A stretch of 44,377 bases of DNA from Rhodobacter viridis. GTDB taxonomy: Bacteria > Pseudomonadota > Alphaproteobacteria > Rhodobacterales > Rhodobacteraceae. Where the stretch lies: NCBI RefSeq assembly GCF_003217355.1, contig NZ_QJTK01000019.1, forward strand, positions 1-44,377, in the 5' to 3' direction. A program made the position numbers and the translations under genes. Shown here in pieces: positions 34,288-43,189 of the stretch. Every line of letters begins with the position of its first letter. Position 1 is the stretch's first letter. The notes beneath the pieces were generated by a model. That model did no database searches. It was given only the letters and a program-made list of their open reading frames with translations, and was not told where the DNA came from.

Positions 34288-35086
34288 AGTTCGCCCTGAA
34301 CAACCCGATCACGTCGGCTCGGCGATCTGATTGCGACCCTCGTCGCCCCTCATCGCCGCGATGAACAGCGCGATCAGGCGCACCAATACAGCCCGCAGCC
34401 AGGCCAGGATCTTGCGGATATTGTGCCCGCAGCCGCACAACACCGCGAAGAGGGCGTCGCCGATCGTGCCTTTCAGCGGGCTTCGGGCAAGACGGCCGTC
34501 GGTCTTCATGTGGCCGATTTCAGGCTCTATCGCCGCCCGCCTCCGCAAGTCGGCGGCCAAGGCCGGGGTCAGACCGCGCCGGGTGCCGCTGATCAGAACC
34601 TGGGTCTTATCGACGCCATGGCCGCGATAGCCGCGGTCGACCACCACCAGTTCGGGCAGTCGCTCGGTCAGGATTTCAACCTGCTCAAGCGCGGCGCCCA
34701 AGGTGTGACCGTCGTAAGGATTGCCCGCAAAGCTGCGCATGCCAACGACGAAACGTGTGCTGCAGATAGAGCAGCCCGGCGACCATCCGGGGCGGCGTGG
34801 CCGGACGGCCGGTGCCCGAGGGGAAGAACCCGGACCATTGGCGCTCGAACACGTCCCAGTCGATCAGCGCGGCGAGTTTCACCAACTCGTGGCGCGGGTC
34901 GATCATGTCGATCAGACGCGGGCGCAGCAGGTCGTCTTGTTCCGGCGGGCGGGAGCGATGCTTCATGCGACGGACCGAATTTGCAGGGTTTCGAGCGAAA
35001 TCATAGGAAACCCTGCAGGCGAGGGCGAGAAAAACCGCCAGTTCTGCGCAGGAAATCAGGGGCTTCGCCGTTGTTCAGGGCGAACT
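34288..35086 (-). mobile_element. IS5-family element, copy 1, internally deleted
   Basis: A 799-bp element with terminal repeats AGTTCGCCCTGAACAAC at both ends, flanked by AATG on each side (34284-34287 and 35087-35090). Against the intact copy next to it, about 688 bp are missing, with the junction near 34752-34762 at a short GACGAAAC-like homology. The two copies differ at scattered bases, so they are not a fresh duplication. The boundary choice is uncertain by a few bases because CTAATGAG recurs at each junction. Confidence 0.85.
34309..34966 (-). pseudogene. IS5-family transposase, internally deleted and frameshifted
   Basis: The first about 75 codons (MKHRSRPPEQDDLLRPR... up to LLYLQHTFR) join out of frame to the last about 143 codons (MRSFAGNPYDGHTLGAALEQ...). 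The 688-bp deletion is not a multiple of three and removes the first catalytic Asp. It cannot make active transposase but retains both ends, so it could be mobilised by the intact copy. Confidence 0.9.
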
Positions 35087-35090
35087 AATG

Positions 35091-36577
35091 AGTTCGCCCT
35101 GAACAACCCGATCACGCCACCTCGGGGATCTGATTGCATCCTCCTTCGCCCCTCATCGCCGCGATGAACAGCGCGATCAGGCGCACCAATACTGCCCGCA
35201 GCCAGGCCAGGATCTTGCGGATATTGTGCCCGCAGCCGCAAAGCACCGCGAAAAGCGCATCGCCGATCGTGCCTTTCAGCGGGCTTCGGGCAAGACGACC
35301 GTCGGTCTTCATGTGGCCAATTTCGGGCTCGATCGCCGCCCGCCTCCGCAGATCGGCCGCCAATGCCGGGGTCAGACCGCGCCTCGTGCCGCTGATAAGC
35401 ACCTTGGTTTTGTCGACGCCGTGGCCGCGATAGCCGCGGTCAACAACCACCAGTTCGGGCAGGCGCTCGGTCAGGATTTCCACCTGTTCAAGCGCGGCGC
35501 CCAGCGTGTGACCGTCGTAAGGATTGCCCGCAAAGCTGCGCATGCCGACGACAAAACCCTCGTCGAGCGTCGTGGCGATGCTGACCTTGCAGCCGAATTC
35601 ATACCGCACCCGCGCCTTGCCTTTGGAAATGCAGTCGACCTCGGGTTCGTGCAGGGCATAGATCTTGTCGCGCCCTTTCGGCTCTTGGCTCAGCAGTTTC
35701 GAGACCAGGACCAACCGGTCGAGGATGCGCTCGCGCAGCTCCCCTTCGGGGATATCGTCAAGCTGGCGGCGCAGGTCGCGCAGCACCCTTCCGGTATAAC
35801 CTTTCAACGTTCTCAACGCCTTGCGCATGCGCTTGAACTGCTTGGCATGGGCGTAACGGCCAACGCGCACTGCCAGACGCGGGGCGAGGCGGGCATAGCT
35901 CTGGCGCAGCTCCACCCCGGCCTCGGCGGCCAGCGCCACCAGCTGCACCCGCGCCCGTTCGTAAAGCCGGGCGTCGGTGGGATGCGCGATGGTCTTTTCC
36001 ATGACGGTGGTGTCGACCGCCACCCGCTTCAGGCTGCCCGCATCGATCGCCCCGGCTTTCTGTCCGGCCAGGATCGTCTGCGTCAGCATCCATTCCACCC
36101 CTTCCTCCCCAATCCGCTGCCGCCAACGGGTCAGCGACGAAGGGTCAATCGGCGGGCGATGCTGAAAGAACGTCTCGCCGGTGAAGTGCTGATAGTAAGG
36201 GTTTTCGACCCAACGCGCGACGACGGCCTCGTCCGAGAGTCGAAACGCGTGCTGCAGATAGAGCAGCCCGGCGACCATCCGGGGCGGCGTGGCCGGGCGG
36301 CCGGTGCCCGAGGGGAAGAACCCGGACCATTGGCGCTCGAACACCTCCCAGTCGATCAGCGCGGCGAGTTTCACCAACTCGTGGCGCGGGTCGATCATGT
36401 CGATCGGGCGCGGGCGCAACAGGTCGTCTTGTTCCGGCGGGCGGGAGTGATGCTTCATGCGGCGGACCGAATTGCAGGGTTTCGAGCGGAATCATAGGAA
36501 ACCCTGCAGGACATGGCGAGAAAAACCGCCTATTCCAAGCGCCAAATCAAGGGCTTCGCGGTTGTTCAGGGCGAACT
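35091..36577 (-). mobile_element. IS5-family element, copy 2, intact
   Basis: A 1,487-bp element with 18-bp terminal inverted repeats AGTTCGCCCTGAACAACC, flanked by AATG at 35087-35090 (shared with copy 1) and 36578-36581. It carries one full-length transposase. A 4-bp target duplication fits the IS5 family; if CTAA rather than AATG is the duplicated target, each boundary moves by 3 bp. Confidence 0.9.
35112..36458 (-). CDS. IS5-family transposase
   Basis: The intact 448-aa DDE transposase. The N-terminal DUF772-type region (DPRHELVKLAALIDWEVFE, then AFRLSDEAVVARWVENPYYQ) is followed by the RNase H-like DDE domain with Asp in VAVDTTVMEKT, Asp in VVVDRGYRGHG and Glu in IEPEIGHMKTD. The C terminus CGCGHNIRKILAW is typical. 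It occupies nearly the whole element and reads toward the dnd cluster. Its GC-rich codon use resembles the host core rather than the surrounding island, suggesting arrival from a similar genome. Confidence 0.95.
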   Translation of the reverse strand: MKHHSRPPEQDDLLRPRPIDMIDPRHELVKLAALIDWEVFERQWSGFFPSGTGRPATPPRMVAGLLYLQHAFRLSDEAVVARWVENPYYQHFTGETFFQHRPPIDPSSLTRWRQRIGEEGVEWMLTQTILAGQKAGAIDAGSLKRVAVDTTVMEKTIAHPTDARLYERARVQLVALAAEAGVELRQSYARLAPRLAVRVGRYAHAKQFKRMRKALRTLKGYTGRVLRDLRRQLDDIPEGELRERILDRLVLVSKLLSQEPKGRDKIYALHEPEVDCISKGKARVRYEFGCKVSIATTLDEGFVVGMRSFAGNPYDGHTLGAALEQVEILTERLPELVVVDRGYRGHGVDKTKVLISGTRRGLTPALAADLRRRAAIEPEIGHMKTDGRLARSPLKGTIGDALFAVLCGCGHNIRKILAWLRAVLVRLIALFIAAMRGEGGCNQIPEVA

Positions 36578-36673
36578 AATGAGAGCAGTAGGCCGAGCCA
36601 AAGCGGACCTTGGCAACCGGCGTTCAATCTGAGATGGTACGGGAACATCATTGACAAGGCTAAGGGATTTGAT

Positions 36674-38086
36674 GTGAGGGAAATTTCTGTAACCCGGTTC
36701 AACGCAATTGCCGGCTACGCCCGACACCCGAGGGCGGTGCTGACGGGGGAAGAATTAGCCTACTACGAGGCCGATGATGGGAGCATCCTCGGCCTGCTCA
36801 TCAGGGACCGAGCAGACCGTGATTTTGCGGGAATGGCCTTTGGCCCGGACGCGAAACTGCGCTTCCGGTGGACGTCCATGACTGATTTCTTCGAGAGCCG
36901 CGAGCTGGCACACGACGCTTTGGAGAAACTGATTACCAGCTTACTCGATGAACCGGACGAGTTTCATCACCAAGGTGATGAAAAGGGTGAGCCAGTCGAT
37001 TTCTTCACTCCGGTACACTCACCAGAAGTTTTGCACCCAGACTTCCAGCAGGTCGCGTCTGAGCTTGGATTTTTTCCTGCCCGGGGCATAATCGAACACA
37101 TGATGCGGTGGCACGAAGATCTCGATGGAAACTTTGTAGAGCAATTCCAGTCCACCGCTTTCGATCAGCGGATTTGGGAGCTTTACCTTTTTGCGATGCT
37201 CATAGAACTCGGGTTTTCCCTGGACGCGACGCATGCTGTGCCAGACTTCATTGGAACAAGCTTGTTCGGGTCAATCGCCATTGAAGCGGTGACGGTTGGG
37301 CCGACCCGGCGAGGTGCCGAACTCGTTCCGCCGCCGCCCGTTGAGACCGAGGAACAGATGGAAGCTTATCTTCGAGATTATATGCCCATCAAGTTCGGCA
37401 GCCCGTTGTTCAGCAAGCTGCGGAACAAATACTGGGACAAGAAGCAGATCGCGGGTATGCCACTGGTGTTTGCAATAGCGGATTTCTCATCGCCCGGCTC
37501 CATGATCCATACCCGACCCGCGCTCGAGCGATATCTCTACGGGTACTCCTTTGATGCGGTGCGCGACGAGCAAGGAAGAACCGTAGCGGAACCCGTAAAA
37601 ATCATCGAGCACCGATGGGGGGACAAGGTGATACCTTCCGGTTTCTTTAATATTCCGGAATCGGAAAATATTAGCGCCATTATCTCCACCACCGCGGGCA
37701 CGATTTCAAAATTCAATCGAATGGGGATTCTGGCCGGGTTCGATGCGGGCGACGTTTTGATGATTCGTACTGGAACTCTTGTGGATATCGACCCCGAAGC
37801 GACGAGCCCGCTGCTCTTTGAGGCGATTGTAAACGCCAAAGGGTACCATGAGAGTTGGGTAGAAGGGCTCAATGTCTATCACAATCCGCGCGCCATCATT
37901 CCGCTTGCGGAACATATCATACCTGGGGCTGCGCATCACCATTGCGACGCGGAAGGCAACTGGACGACAACCGCTCCACGCTTCCATCCTCTAGCATCGA
38001 GTACAAAAATACTAGGCGGCGTAAATGTGGCTAAAGCGCTCGCAGATTTTGAAGGTTCGGCGATTCGTTTCGGGAGAATAAACTAG
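36674..38086 (+). CDS. Putative PD-(D/E)XK-type nuclease, probably missing its 5' end
   Basis: A 470-aa soluble protein read from GTG 36674, which has AAGGGA six bases upstream. I do not recognise the family. Residues 166-207 look like a restriction-endonuclease core: a helix with E169 (RIWELYLFAMLIELGF), then P190-D191 (VPDFIG), then E204 in IAIEAVTV; the usual Lys is absent, as in some divergent members. The same frame is open back through the IS boundary with no start codon, and those 32 codons read plausibly as protein (PWQPAFNLRWYGNIID just before KAKGFDV). The IS pair therefore probably removed the true start. Convergent with the methyltransferase operon; could be its nuclease or part of the dnd locus. 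Confidence 0.6.
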   Translation: MREISVTRFNAIAGYARHPRAVLTGEELAYYEADDGSILGLLIRDRADRDFAGMAFGPDAKLRFRWTSMTDFFESRELAHDALEKLITSLLDEPDEFHHQGDEKGEPVDFFTPVHSPEVLHPDFQQVASELGFFPARGIIEHMMRWHEDLDGNFVEQFQSTAFDQRIWELYLFAMLIELGFSLDATHAVPDFIGTSLFGSIAIEAVTVGPTRRGAELVPPPPVETEEQMEAYLRDYMPIKFGSPLFSKLRNKYWDKKQIAGMPLVFAIADFSSPGSMIHTRPALERYLYGYSFDAVRDEQGRTVAEPVKIIEHRWGDKVIPSGFFNIPESENISAIISTTAGTISKFNRMGILAGFDAGDVLMIRTGTLVDIDPEATSPLLFEAIVNAKGYHESWVEGLNVYHNPRAIIPLAEHIIPGAAHHHCDAEGNWTTTAPRFHPLASSTKILGGVNVAKALADFEGSAIRFGRIN

Positions 38087-38196
38087 TGGCGAGCCATATC
38101 TTGATGGTTTCCGCTTCGGGTATTTTCACGTGTATGAAATTGATTTCTGGCGGCTTGCCCGCACATGCAATGTCGCTAAACTAGCTGTTCATTTGT

Positions 38197-39252
38197 CTAG
38201 GACGAATGAGCCTCTATAACCGCCTGAAATACTGCTTTTGCGAGCAACGGAGGAACGGCGTTCCCCACCTGCTGTTGGCGAAGCCCTATGGATCCTTTAA
38301 ACACAAAGTTGTCCGGGAACGACTGGAGCCTCGCAGCCTCGCGCACAGAGAGGCCCCGGTGCTCATGCGGGTGGATCAACATGTTTTTCCTGAAGTTTCC
38401 GATCACCACGGAAGGCTTTTCAGGATCAAGACGGCGATAGATGCCCGTGTGGCACCGCGTGCGATCCTTGTAGCTTGCCATCATCTCCTCAGGGATGTCG
38501 GCCCAGTTTCCACCTTTCGGTATGAAGGGATAGCGATCGACGATATGGTCCGCATTGCGCGTGACGATGTGACCGCTACATTCGTTCAGCCCGTTTCGCA
38601 TGGTGCGCGCATAATCGGACCGCGCCTCGGAAGCGTAAGTCAAGACATCAACATTTGAGCCATTGGTGAGCACCGGAAGATCGTGAATCGCCTCGTCGAC
38701 AGATACCTTGGGTAAGTCGCCGCCAGACGGCAGTGACGGAGGGATCGCGCCGAGACGCCCGATAATGAAAAAACGGCTTCGCGACTGCGGAACACCGAAA
38801 TCCGCCGCGTTCAGAACTCCTTCTTCACAACGATAACCAAGCTTCTCGAGGTCCTTACGAATCTCTCTGGCGAAAAGACCACCTTCCGTTTCTAAGATCC
38901 CGCGCACGTTCTCGAATATGACCCAAGCAGGTTTCGTCCGCTTTACAAATGCGACAAAAGCCCGAAACATCCAGTTTTTTTTGTTGTCCGCCGACCGCGT
39001 CCGCTGATTTGAAGTGGAAAATCCTTGGCAGGGCGGGCCTCCGAATACGATCAGATCGTCCGCAGGAAAGGGCGTCGCAAGATTCTGTAGGTGTTCCACC
39101 CCCATCTGAAGCACGGTGCATTCTGGATGATTGTATCGATAGGTTTCGAACGCGGCGTGGTGCATCTCAACGGCAATTTTCGTATCCACACCCGCCATAT
39201 TGGCGCCAAGAGACATCCCGCCTGCCCCAGCGAACAAATCAATGCCAATCAC
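38197..39252 (-). CDS. DNA (cytosine-5-)-methyltransferase
   Basis: A 351-aa m5C methyltransferase. Motif I is IDLFAGAGGMSLG (residues 4-16), motif IV GGPPCQGFS with catalytic C75 (71-79), motif VI ENVRG (114-118), motif VIII QSRSRFFIIG (about 155-164), and motifs IX-X near the end (ARLQSFPDNFVF, QVGNAVPPLLAKAV). The target-recognition region between VIII and IX is of ordinary size, and the specificity cannot be read. The GTG start overlaps the stop of the upstream gene (GTGA). It is the last gene of a four-gene operon; no adjacent classical restriction enzyme is on its strand. It probably marks self DNA for this operon. Confidence 0.93.
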   Translation of the reverse strand: MIGIDLFAGAGGMSLGANMAGVDTKIAVEMHHAAFETYRYNHPECTVLQMGVEHLQNLATPFPADDLIVFGGPPCQGFSTSNQRTRSADNKKNWMFRAFVAFVKRTKPAWVIFENVRGILETEGGLFAREIRKDLEKLGYRCEEGVLNAADFGVPQSRSRFFIIGRLGAIPPSLPSGGDLPKVSVDEAIHDLPVLTNGSNVDVLTYASEARSDYARTMRNGLNECSGHIVTRNADHIVDRYPFIPKGGNWADIPEEMMASYKDRTRCHTGIYRRLDPEKPSVVIGNFRKNMLIHPHEHRGLSVREAARLQSFPDNFVFKGSIGLRQQQVGNAVPPLLAKAVFQAVIEAHSS

Positions 39253-40256
39253 TGCGATCGGCCCTCATTGTCTAATGCAGCGAGCCGGGCCACGGTGTGA
39301 GCGCGAATTGTACCCAAAGTGAAAGTCAAAAAGCAATCTGAAGGGGTAGCATATTTCAGATTGTAGATAACAGCCGGCGCATAGCAAATCTGCCACTCAG
39401 GCTTTAGGCGAGCCAGAACACCAATCGCTGCAGTGGAAATCTTACTATTCAGCGGCGCGAGGAGAACGTTGCTGGTCGTATCCTGCAGCACGTTGATCAA
39501 TGCGTCGACCGCCCCAAACGGGTCAAGCGCGGGATAATCGAAAGTTGTACCATTTCGTGTGTCCAAGAGCTTCTGAGCGATGCCCCGGTTCTTCTCTGCA
39601 CTCCAAGCGTGCCGTTCGCCGACTGGGCAAGCGATCCCCACGATCAACTGGTCTGGCTCGATCTCCTCGACCATCCTGCGCATCCGCTCGGAATCGAACC
39701 CAGGAAGCGCGACAAGCTTGGTCTGTTCGCCTGGCGACCATGCGCCGGGAAAGCCGACCACGGACCGAACCTGATGGATTCCGCGACTGATCCACTTGTT
39801 TGCAGGTAGTTCGTCAACAGAATAGGCACTTGCCAAGTTGTAGATGAGGTTCAGGTCGCGCCAAGGGGTGATGATTTCGTCGGCCGCTGCCACTAGGATG
39901 AGCAGCATCTCGTGGGTCATGGTGGTGATGTCGGCGATCCAGTCGAAGCTATTATCTGGCGCGGCCTTTTTGGCTAGGTCAACGAACGCATCCGCGAGTA
40001 GCAGCGGATTCTGCTTCGACGCCTTCAGGTACTCGATCGCGACGCCTGCCTTGGCCGCAATAGTCTCAGCCCTGTCGCGAATGGAACTGATGTCAGTCTC
40101 GATGTCCTCGTTGACAATGATGAGCCAGCGACTCAGCCTGAATGACGGGATCGCCTCCGCTACAGTGAGACTTCGATCTTCGAAACTCATGCAGCTTATT
40201 AGGGCAACAGGTCGTTGCATCTGCTCCGCGAGGGCCTCTCGTGTGACTTCACGCAT
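39249..40256 (-). CDS. Unknown 335-aa protein, Rossmann/CARF-like features
   Basis: No family recognised with confidence. Residues 16-75 show a beta-alpha-beta pattern starting VALISCMSFEDRSLTVAEA and WLIIVNEDIE; residues 105-130 read DWIADITTMTHEMLLILVAA, which recalls the D-[IL]-T-x2-T segment of CARF-type nucleotide sensors. The second half has further alternating strands (LIVGIACPVGERHAW, SNVLLAPLNSK, PEWQICYAPAVIYNL), suggesting a second Rossmann-like lobe. GGAGG five bases before the ATG is a strong ribosome site. It overlaps the ATPase gene by 8 bp and the methyltransferase gene by 4 bp. Possible roles are ligand sensing or effector; both are speculation. Confidence 0.7.
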   Translation of the reverse strand: MREVTREALAEQMQRPVALISCMSFEDRSLTVAEAIPSFRLSRWLIIVNEDIETDISSIRDRAETIAAKAGVAIEYLKASKQNPLLLADAFVDLAKKAAPDNSFDWIADITTMTHEMLLILVAAADEIITPWRDLNLIYNLASAYSVDELPANKWISRGIHQVRSVVGFPGAWSPGEQTKLVALPGFDSERMRRMVEEIEPDQLIVGIACPVGERHAWSAEKNRGIAQKLLDTRNGTTFDYPALDPFGAVDALINVLQDTTSNVLLAPLNSKISTAAIGVLARLKPEWQICYAPAVIYNLKYATPSDCFLTFTLGTIRAHTVARLAALDNEGRSQ

Positions 40257-42039
40257 CGGAACCTCCGTCAGGGAAGTTAATCGTCATCTGTTGCTCATCA
40301 CGGCGTGCGCGACTGCGCCGTAGACCGAGCCGCGCTTCCTCCGGGTTATTCATCAGCAGATTCACATGGCGATTAGAGAGGAATTTGTAGGCGGAGAAGC
40401 CCATAGGATCTAGATTGTAAAGCGGCGCCAACCGGCGGCTGAGGATGAAAAGCGGAGCTCTACCCGTCCCCTCTTTGCGTCCGATCACGCCTTGAAAAAG
40501 GTAGCCGTAGCGAACGCCCAGCCGCAGTACCTCTTCAATCTCTCGCGTTGGTTCCTCTGATAATGCGAAGCTGAACAGCTTGCGCTCAGCCGCATCCTCG
40601 TTGATCAAAGCACTCTCAAAGATCGAGCCCAATCCCTTGATCAGGTTGCTGAGTTGGACGGCTTGCTGTGGATCACCTTTCAGCCGCTGAACGTCCCGCT
40701 CGAGATCCTTGAGGTCCACGATCATCTGTCGGTTCGCGTGCTCTCGCACGACTTCGTTCTGTATGCGAGGCTCAATTTCCCCAACGACCTTATTCCCGTG
40801 CGGCATTAGCACCACCGACTTGGAATACATGTCGGCGGCAGCCTCCAAGAAGAACCGGGTTACGCCCGAGGAAATGTGAACGAGCTGATCGAAACCGCTA
40901 TAGCTGTAGGTGCTGCGACTTTTCCGATCTCCACCTAACTTCGTGATGTAGTTTGGCCGCGCATAACGATAGGCATCGTCACGCGCGCGATATCCCCGCC
41001 CATGTCCGGCTTCCCACTCCGCCACGAGACGGCGCTCCTCCCGCTCGATCGCGATGCGCTGCCGGTTGTCCTCAGGGAAGTACTTGTCGGCCGATTTTAC
41101 GACGCCTACAGCGTTCAACCGCCGCTGCACGATCCCTGCGATGCGGCTCTTGTAAGCCTTTTCACTTGCTCGGCTAGTGGCATCGGAAAGGTTGATCTCC
41201 TGATAATCATGGGGCGCCTCTATCCGGGTATTGTACACCGTGACCATCGTCTTGTAGGCGGTGATCTGTGCGGCAATCTTGAGGCTGCAACGGCTGGATA
41301 GACGGCGCGCCACCCAAGAATTAATGATCCGAGTCTGCGTCTCTGTCAGACTGTCGGCATCGTCGAGCAGCAGCAGAATGGGCGAAGTTTCTTGGATTCG
41401 GAGCGCGGCGCGAAGAAAGTCGATTAGCGGTAGCAGAAGGTCATCGAAGCCGTAGAGTTCGCCATTGTATGCCAGAGTCTCCGACATAAAGCCGTGCTTG
41501 CGCACATATTGGATTGCGCTACGATAGGCAGCCTGAAGCCGGGAAGCCATCGCTTTAAGGGCTTCTCCAACGTTTACAGACGGGTCAAAGACGTCTCCAC
41601 CAAGCAGTTTGGACAATTCTTCGTGTAGCTCTCTCGCCGAAGGGCTCAACTTGTCGGTAGCAATGTTATTGTTCCGAAGCAACCGCAGGACGACCTGCGC
41701 GCCGATGGCGAGGACGAGTAGATGTTCATTGAAAAAGACTTCGCCATGATGATTATCAAAGCGTGCAAGCTCGCTGATCTGCGCCTGCGTCTCCCGGAAT
41801 GAAACGTAAAGAGACAAGAATGGGAGTTCGTTCAACGCCATATTCGTGACAAGTCGTTGACAGTCGGGCTCGAGGTATCGAAGGAGGATGCTCTTTCCCG
41901 AACCGCGCGTGCCAATTACGAAGGCATGACCCGCGCTCTCGATATTCCCCAATCCCGGCATCTCGGTAGAGAAGATCGCGACCACTCGATCGGCAGTAAG
42001 GCCTTCGGGCGTAAAGACTGCGAACGGATTGTTGATCAT
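40249..42039 (-). CDS. AAA+/ORC-CDC6-like P-loop ATPase
   Basis: A 596-aa ATPase. Walker A GTRGSGKS lies at residues 43-50 and Walker B ILLLLDDADS at 221-230, followed by a sensor-like strand (LKIAAQITAY). The N terminus MINNPFAVFTPEGLTADRVV and the short distance to the P-loop resemble ORC/CDC6-like ATPases that I recall in predicted prokaryotic conflict systems. The C-terminal 250 residues are helical, with a region like a winged helix near 500-560 (EVLRLGVRYGYLFQGVIGRK). Overlaps the HD gene by 4 bp and the 335-aa gene by 8 bp. A switch that senses invading nucleic acid or a cofactor is inferred. Confidence 0.8.
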   Translation of the reverse strand: MINNPFAVFTPEGLTADRVVAIFSTEMPGLGNIESAGHAFVIGTRGSGKSILLRYLEPDCQRLVTNMALNELPFLSLYVSFRETQAQISELARFDNHHGEVFFNEHLLVLAIGAQVVLRLLRNNNIATDKLSPSARELHEELSKLLGGDVFDPSVNVGEALKAMASRLQAAYRSAIQYVRKHGFMSETLAYNGELYGFDDLLLPLIDFLRAALRIQETSPILLLLDDADSLTETQTRIINSWVARRLSSRCSLKIAAQITAYKTMVTVYNTRIEAPHDYQEINLSDATSRASEKAYKSRIAGIVQRRLNAVGVVKSADKYFPEDNRQRIAIEREERRLVAEWEAGHGRGYRARDDAYRYARPNYITKLGGDRKSRSTYSYSGFDQLVHISSGVTRFFLEAAADMYSKSVVLMPHGNKVVGEIEPRIQNEVVREHANRQMIVDLKDLERDVQRLKGDPQQAVQLSNLIKGLGSIFESALINEDAAERKLFSFALSEEPTREIEEVLRLGVRYGYLFQGVIGRKEGTGRAPLFILSRRLAPLYNLDPMGFSAYKFLSNRHVNLLMNNPEEARLGLRRSRARRDEQQMTINFPDGGSDA

Positions 42040-43097
42040 GCCCGCTCCTTCTCCGCTGTGACTATGAGCCGCTCAAGGTACGCAGGAGTCAGCTTTCCAT
42101 TGCCATTATATGCGCAGAGTTCTGGCGCCATCTCATAGATGCTCAAACACTGGTCACCGTAACCATGCTCCGCAATGGTGTAAACAATGTTGTGGAGCGG
42201 CTCCAATCGGTCGTCGAAGATCATGATGTCGACCTTGACCCGCTCGAACTCAAGGTACGGGCGCATGAACCGCGAGCAATAACGCGCCTCGTTGAACGTC
42301 TTCATCGATCGGTCAAAAATTTCTTCAAGTAGGTAAACCTGTCCTTCCCCCTTTCCAAGTTTCCGCTTAAAAAGGTCGGGATCATGGAACGTGAAATTCA
42401 GCGTTATTTCGCGAGAACCAATGTCCGGCATTTGCGAGTGGAGGCCGGAGGCAACGACATGATAAATTTCCGATTCTGGAGGCAGCGCTCCTGCCGCTAA
42501 TTGGACGCGATTGGCACGCGCGGGATCATCTGCCAACTCATCGGCAAGTCGCAGAATGGCGGAGAGCAACCGGAGGCGCACGTGCTCGCCGTAAACTGCC
42601 GGTTTTTCTTGAAGAGTCGAGATAGTGTCCTTCGACCCATTCACAAGACCGCCATGCACACCTGCAATCTGCTTAGCAGTCGCATATTCGATCTGATCAA
42701 CTGGTAGATTAGCTCCGGCTGCAGTCAGCACCTCGTGGATTCGCCGCTCATGCCCAGTCCGCCCAAGGATGTTCCCTATGTCATGCAAGTAGATAGCGAT
42801 CAAAAGTAGAGTGAGTTCGTAATGGGTGAGATCGATCGAACTGGACTGGGCAATGAGATTCGACGCGACCTGTCGAACCCGCGCGACATGTTCGCGATCG
42901 TGCATCGTCAGATGGCCGCGGCCGTCTAAGGCAATCGCGCCAGCGGTCACGTAAGGAAGCAAAAACGCCTCAAGTTGCCCTATCCAACCGTGAACTACTG
43001 TAGGGTAATCCAAGGCTCCACTCCGGGGAAAACTGTTCTTCTTGCGAGCGAACTCTGCTGTAATTTCCTGCAGTATGTCGTTGCCAACTAGATTCAT
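42036..43097 (-). CDS. HD-domain phosphohydrolase-like protein
   Basis: A 353-aa protein with a metal-dependent HD domain. Candidate ligands in order: H66 (TMHDREH), H105-D106 (YLHDIGN), H116 (TGHERRIHE), H148 (GVHGG) and D186 (ILRLADELADD). This pattern fits a nucleotide or cyclic nucleotide phosphohydrolase, or a nuclease-like HD effector. The C-terminal 150 residues (LNFTFHDPDLFKRKLGKG..., IMIFDDRLEPLHNIVY) form a separate domain I do not recognise. The ATG has GAGGGTG upstream. It is the first gene of the four-gene operon, with its promoter presumably in the 390-bp gap upstream, where I see no strong sigma-70 boxes. Confidence 0.85.
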   Translation of the reverse strand: MNLVGNDILQEITAEFARKKNSFPRSGALDYPTVVHGWIGQLEAFLLPYVTAGAIALDGRGHLTMHDREHVARVRQVASNLIAQSSSIDLTHYELTLLLIAIYLHDIGNILGRTGHERRIHEVLTAAGANLPVDQIEYATAKQIAGVHGGLVNGSKDTISTLQEKPAVYGEHVRLRLLSAILRLADELADDPARANRVQLAAGALPPESEIYHVVASGLHSQMPDIGSREITLNFTFHDPDLFKRKLGKGEGQVYLLEEIFDRSMKTFNEARYCSRFMRPYLEFERVKVDIMIFDDRLEPLHNIVYTIAEHGYGDQCLSIYEMAPELCAYNGNGKLTPAYLERLIVTAEKERA

Positions 43098-43189
43098 TGG
43101 TCTATCACCCTCAAAGGAGCCCTTTTGTAGGACGACGCGCTTCGTTCGCCAACAAGGATAATGTCGTTACGGTCGAATGTTTCACACCG

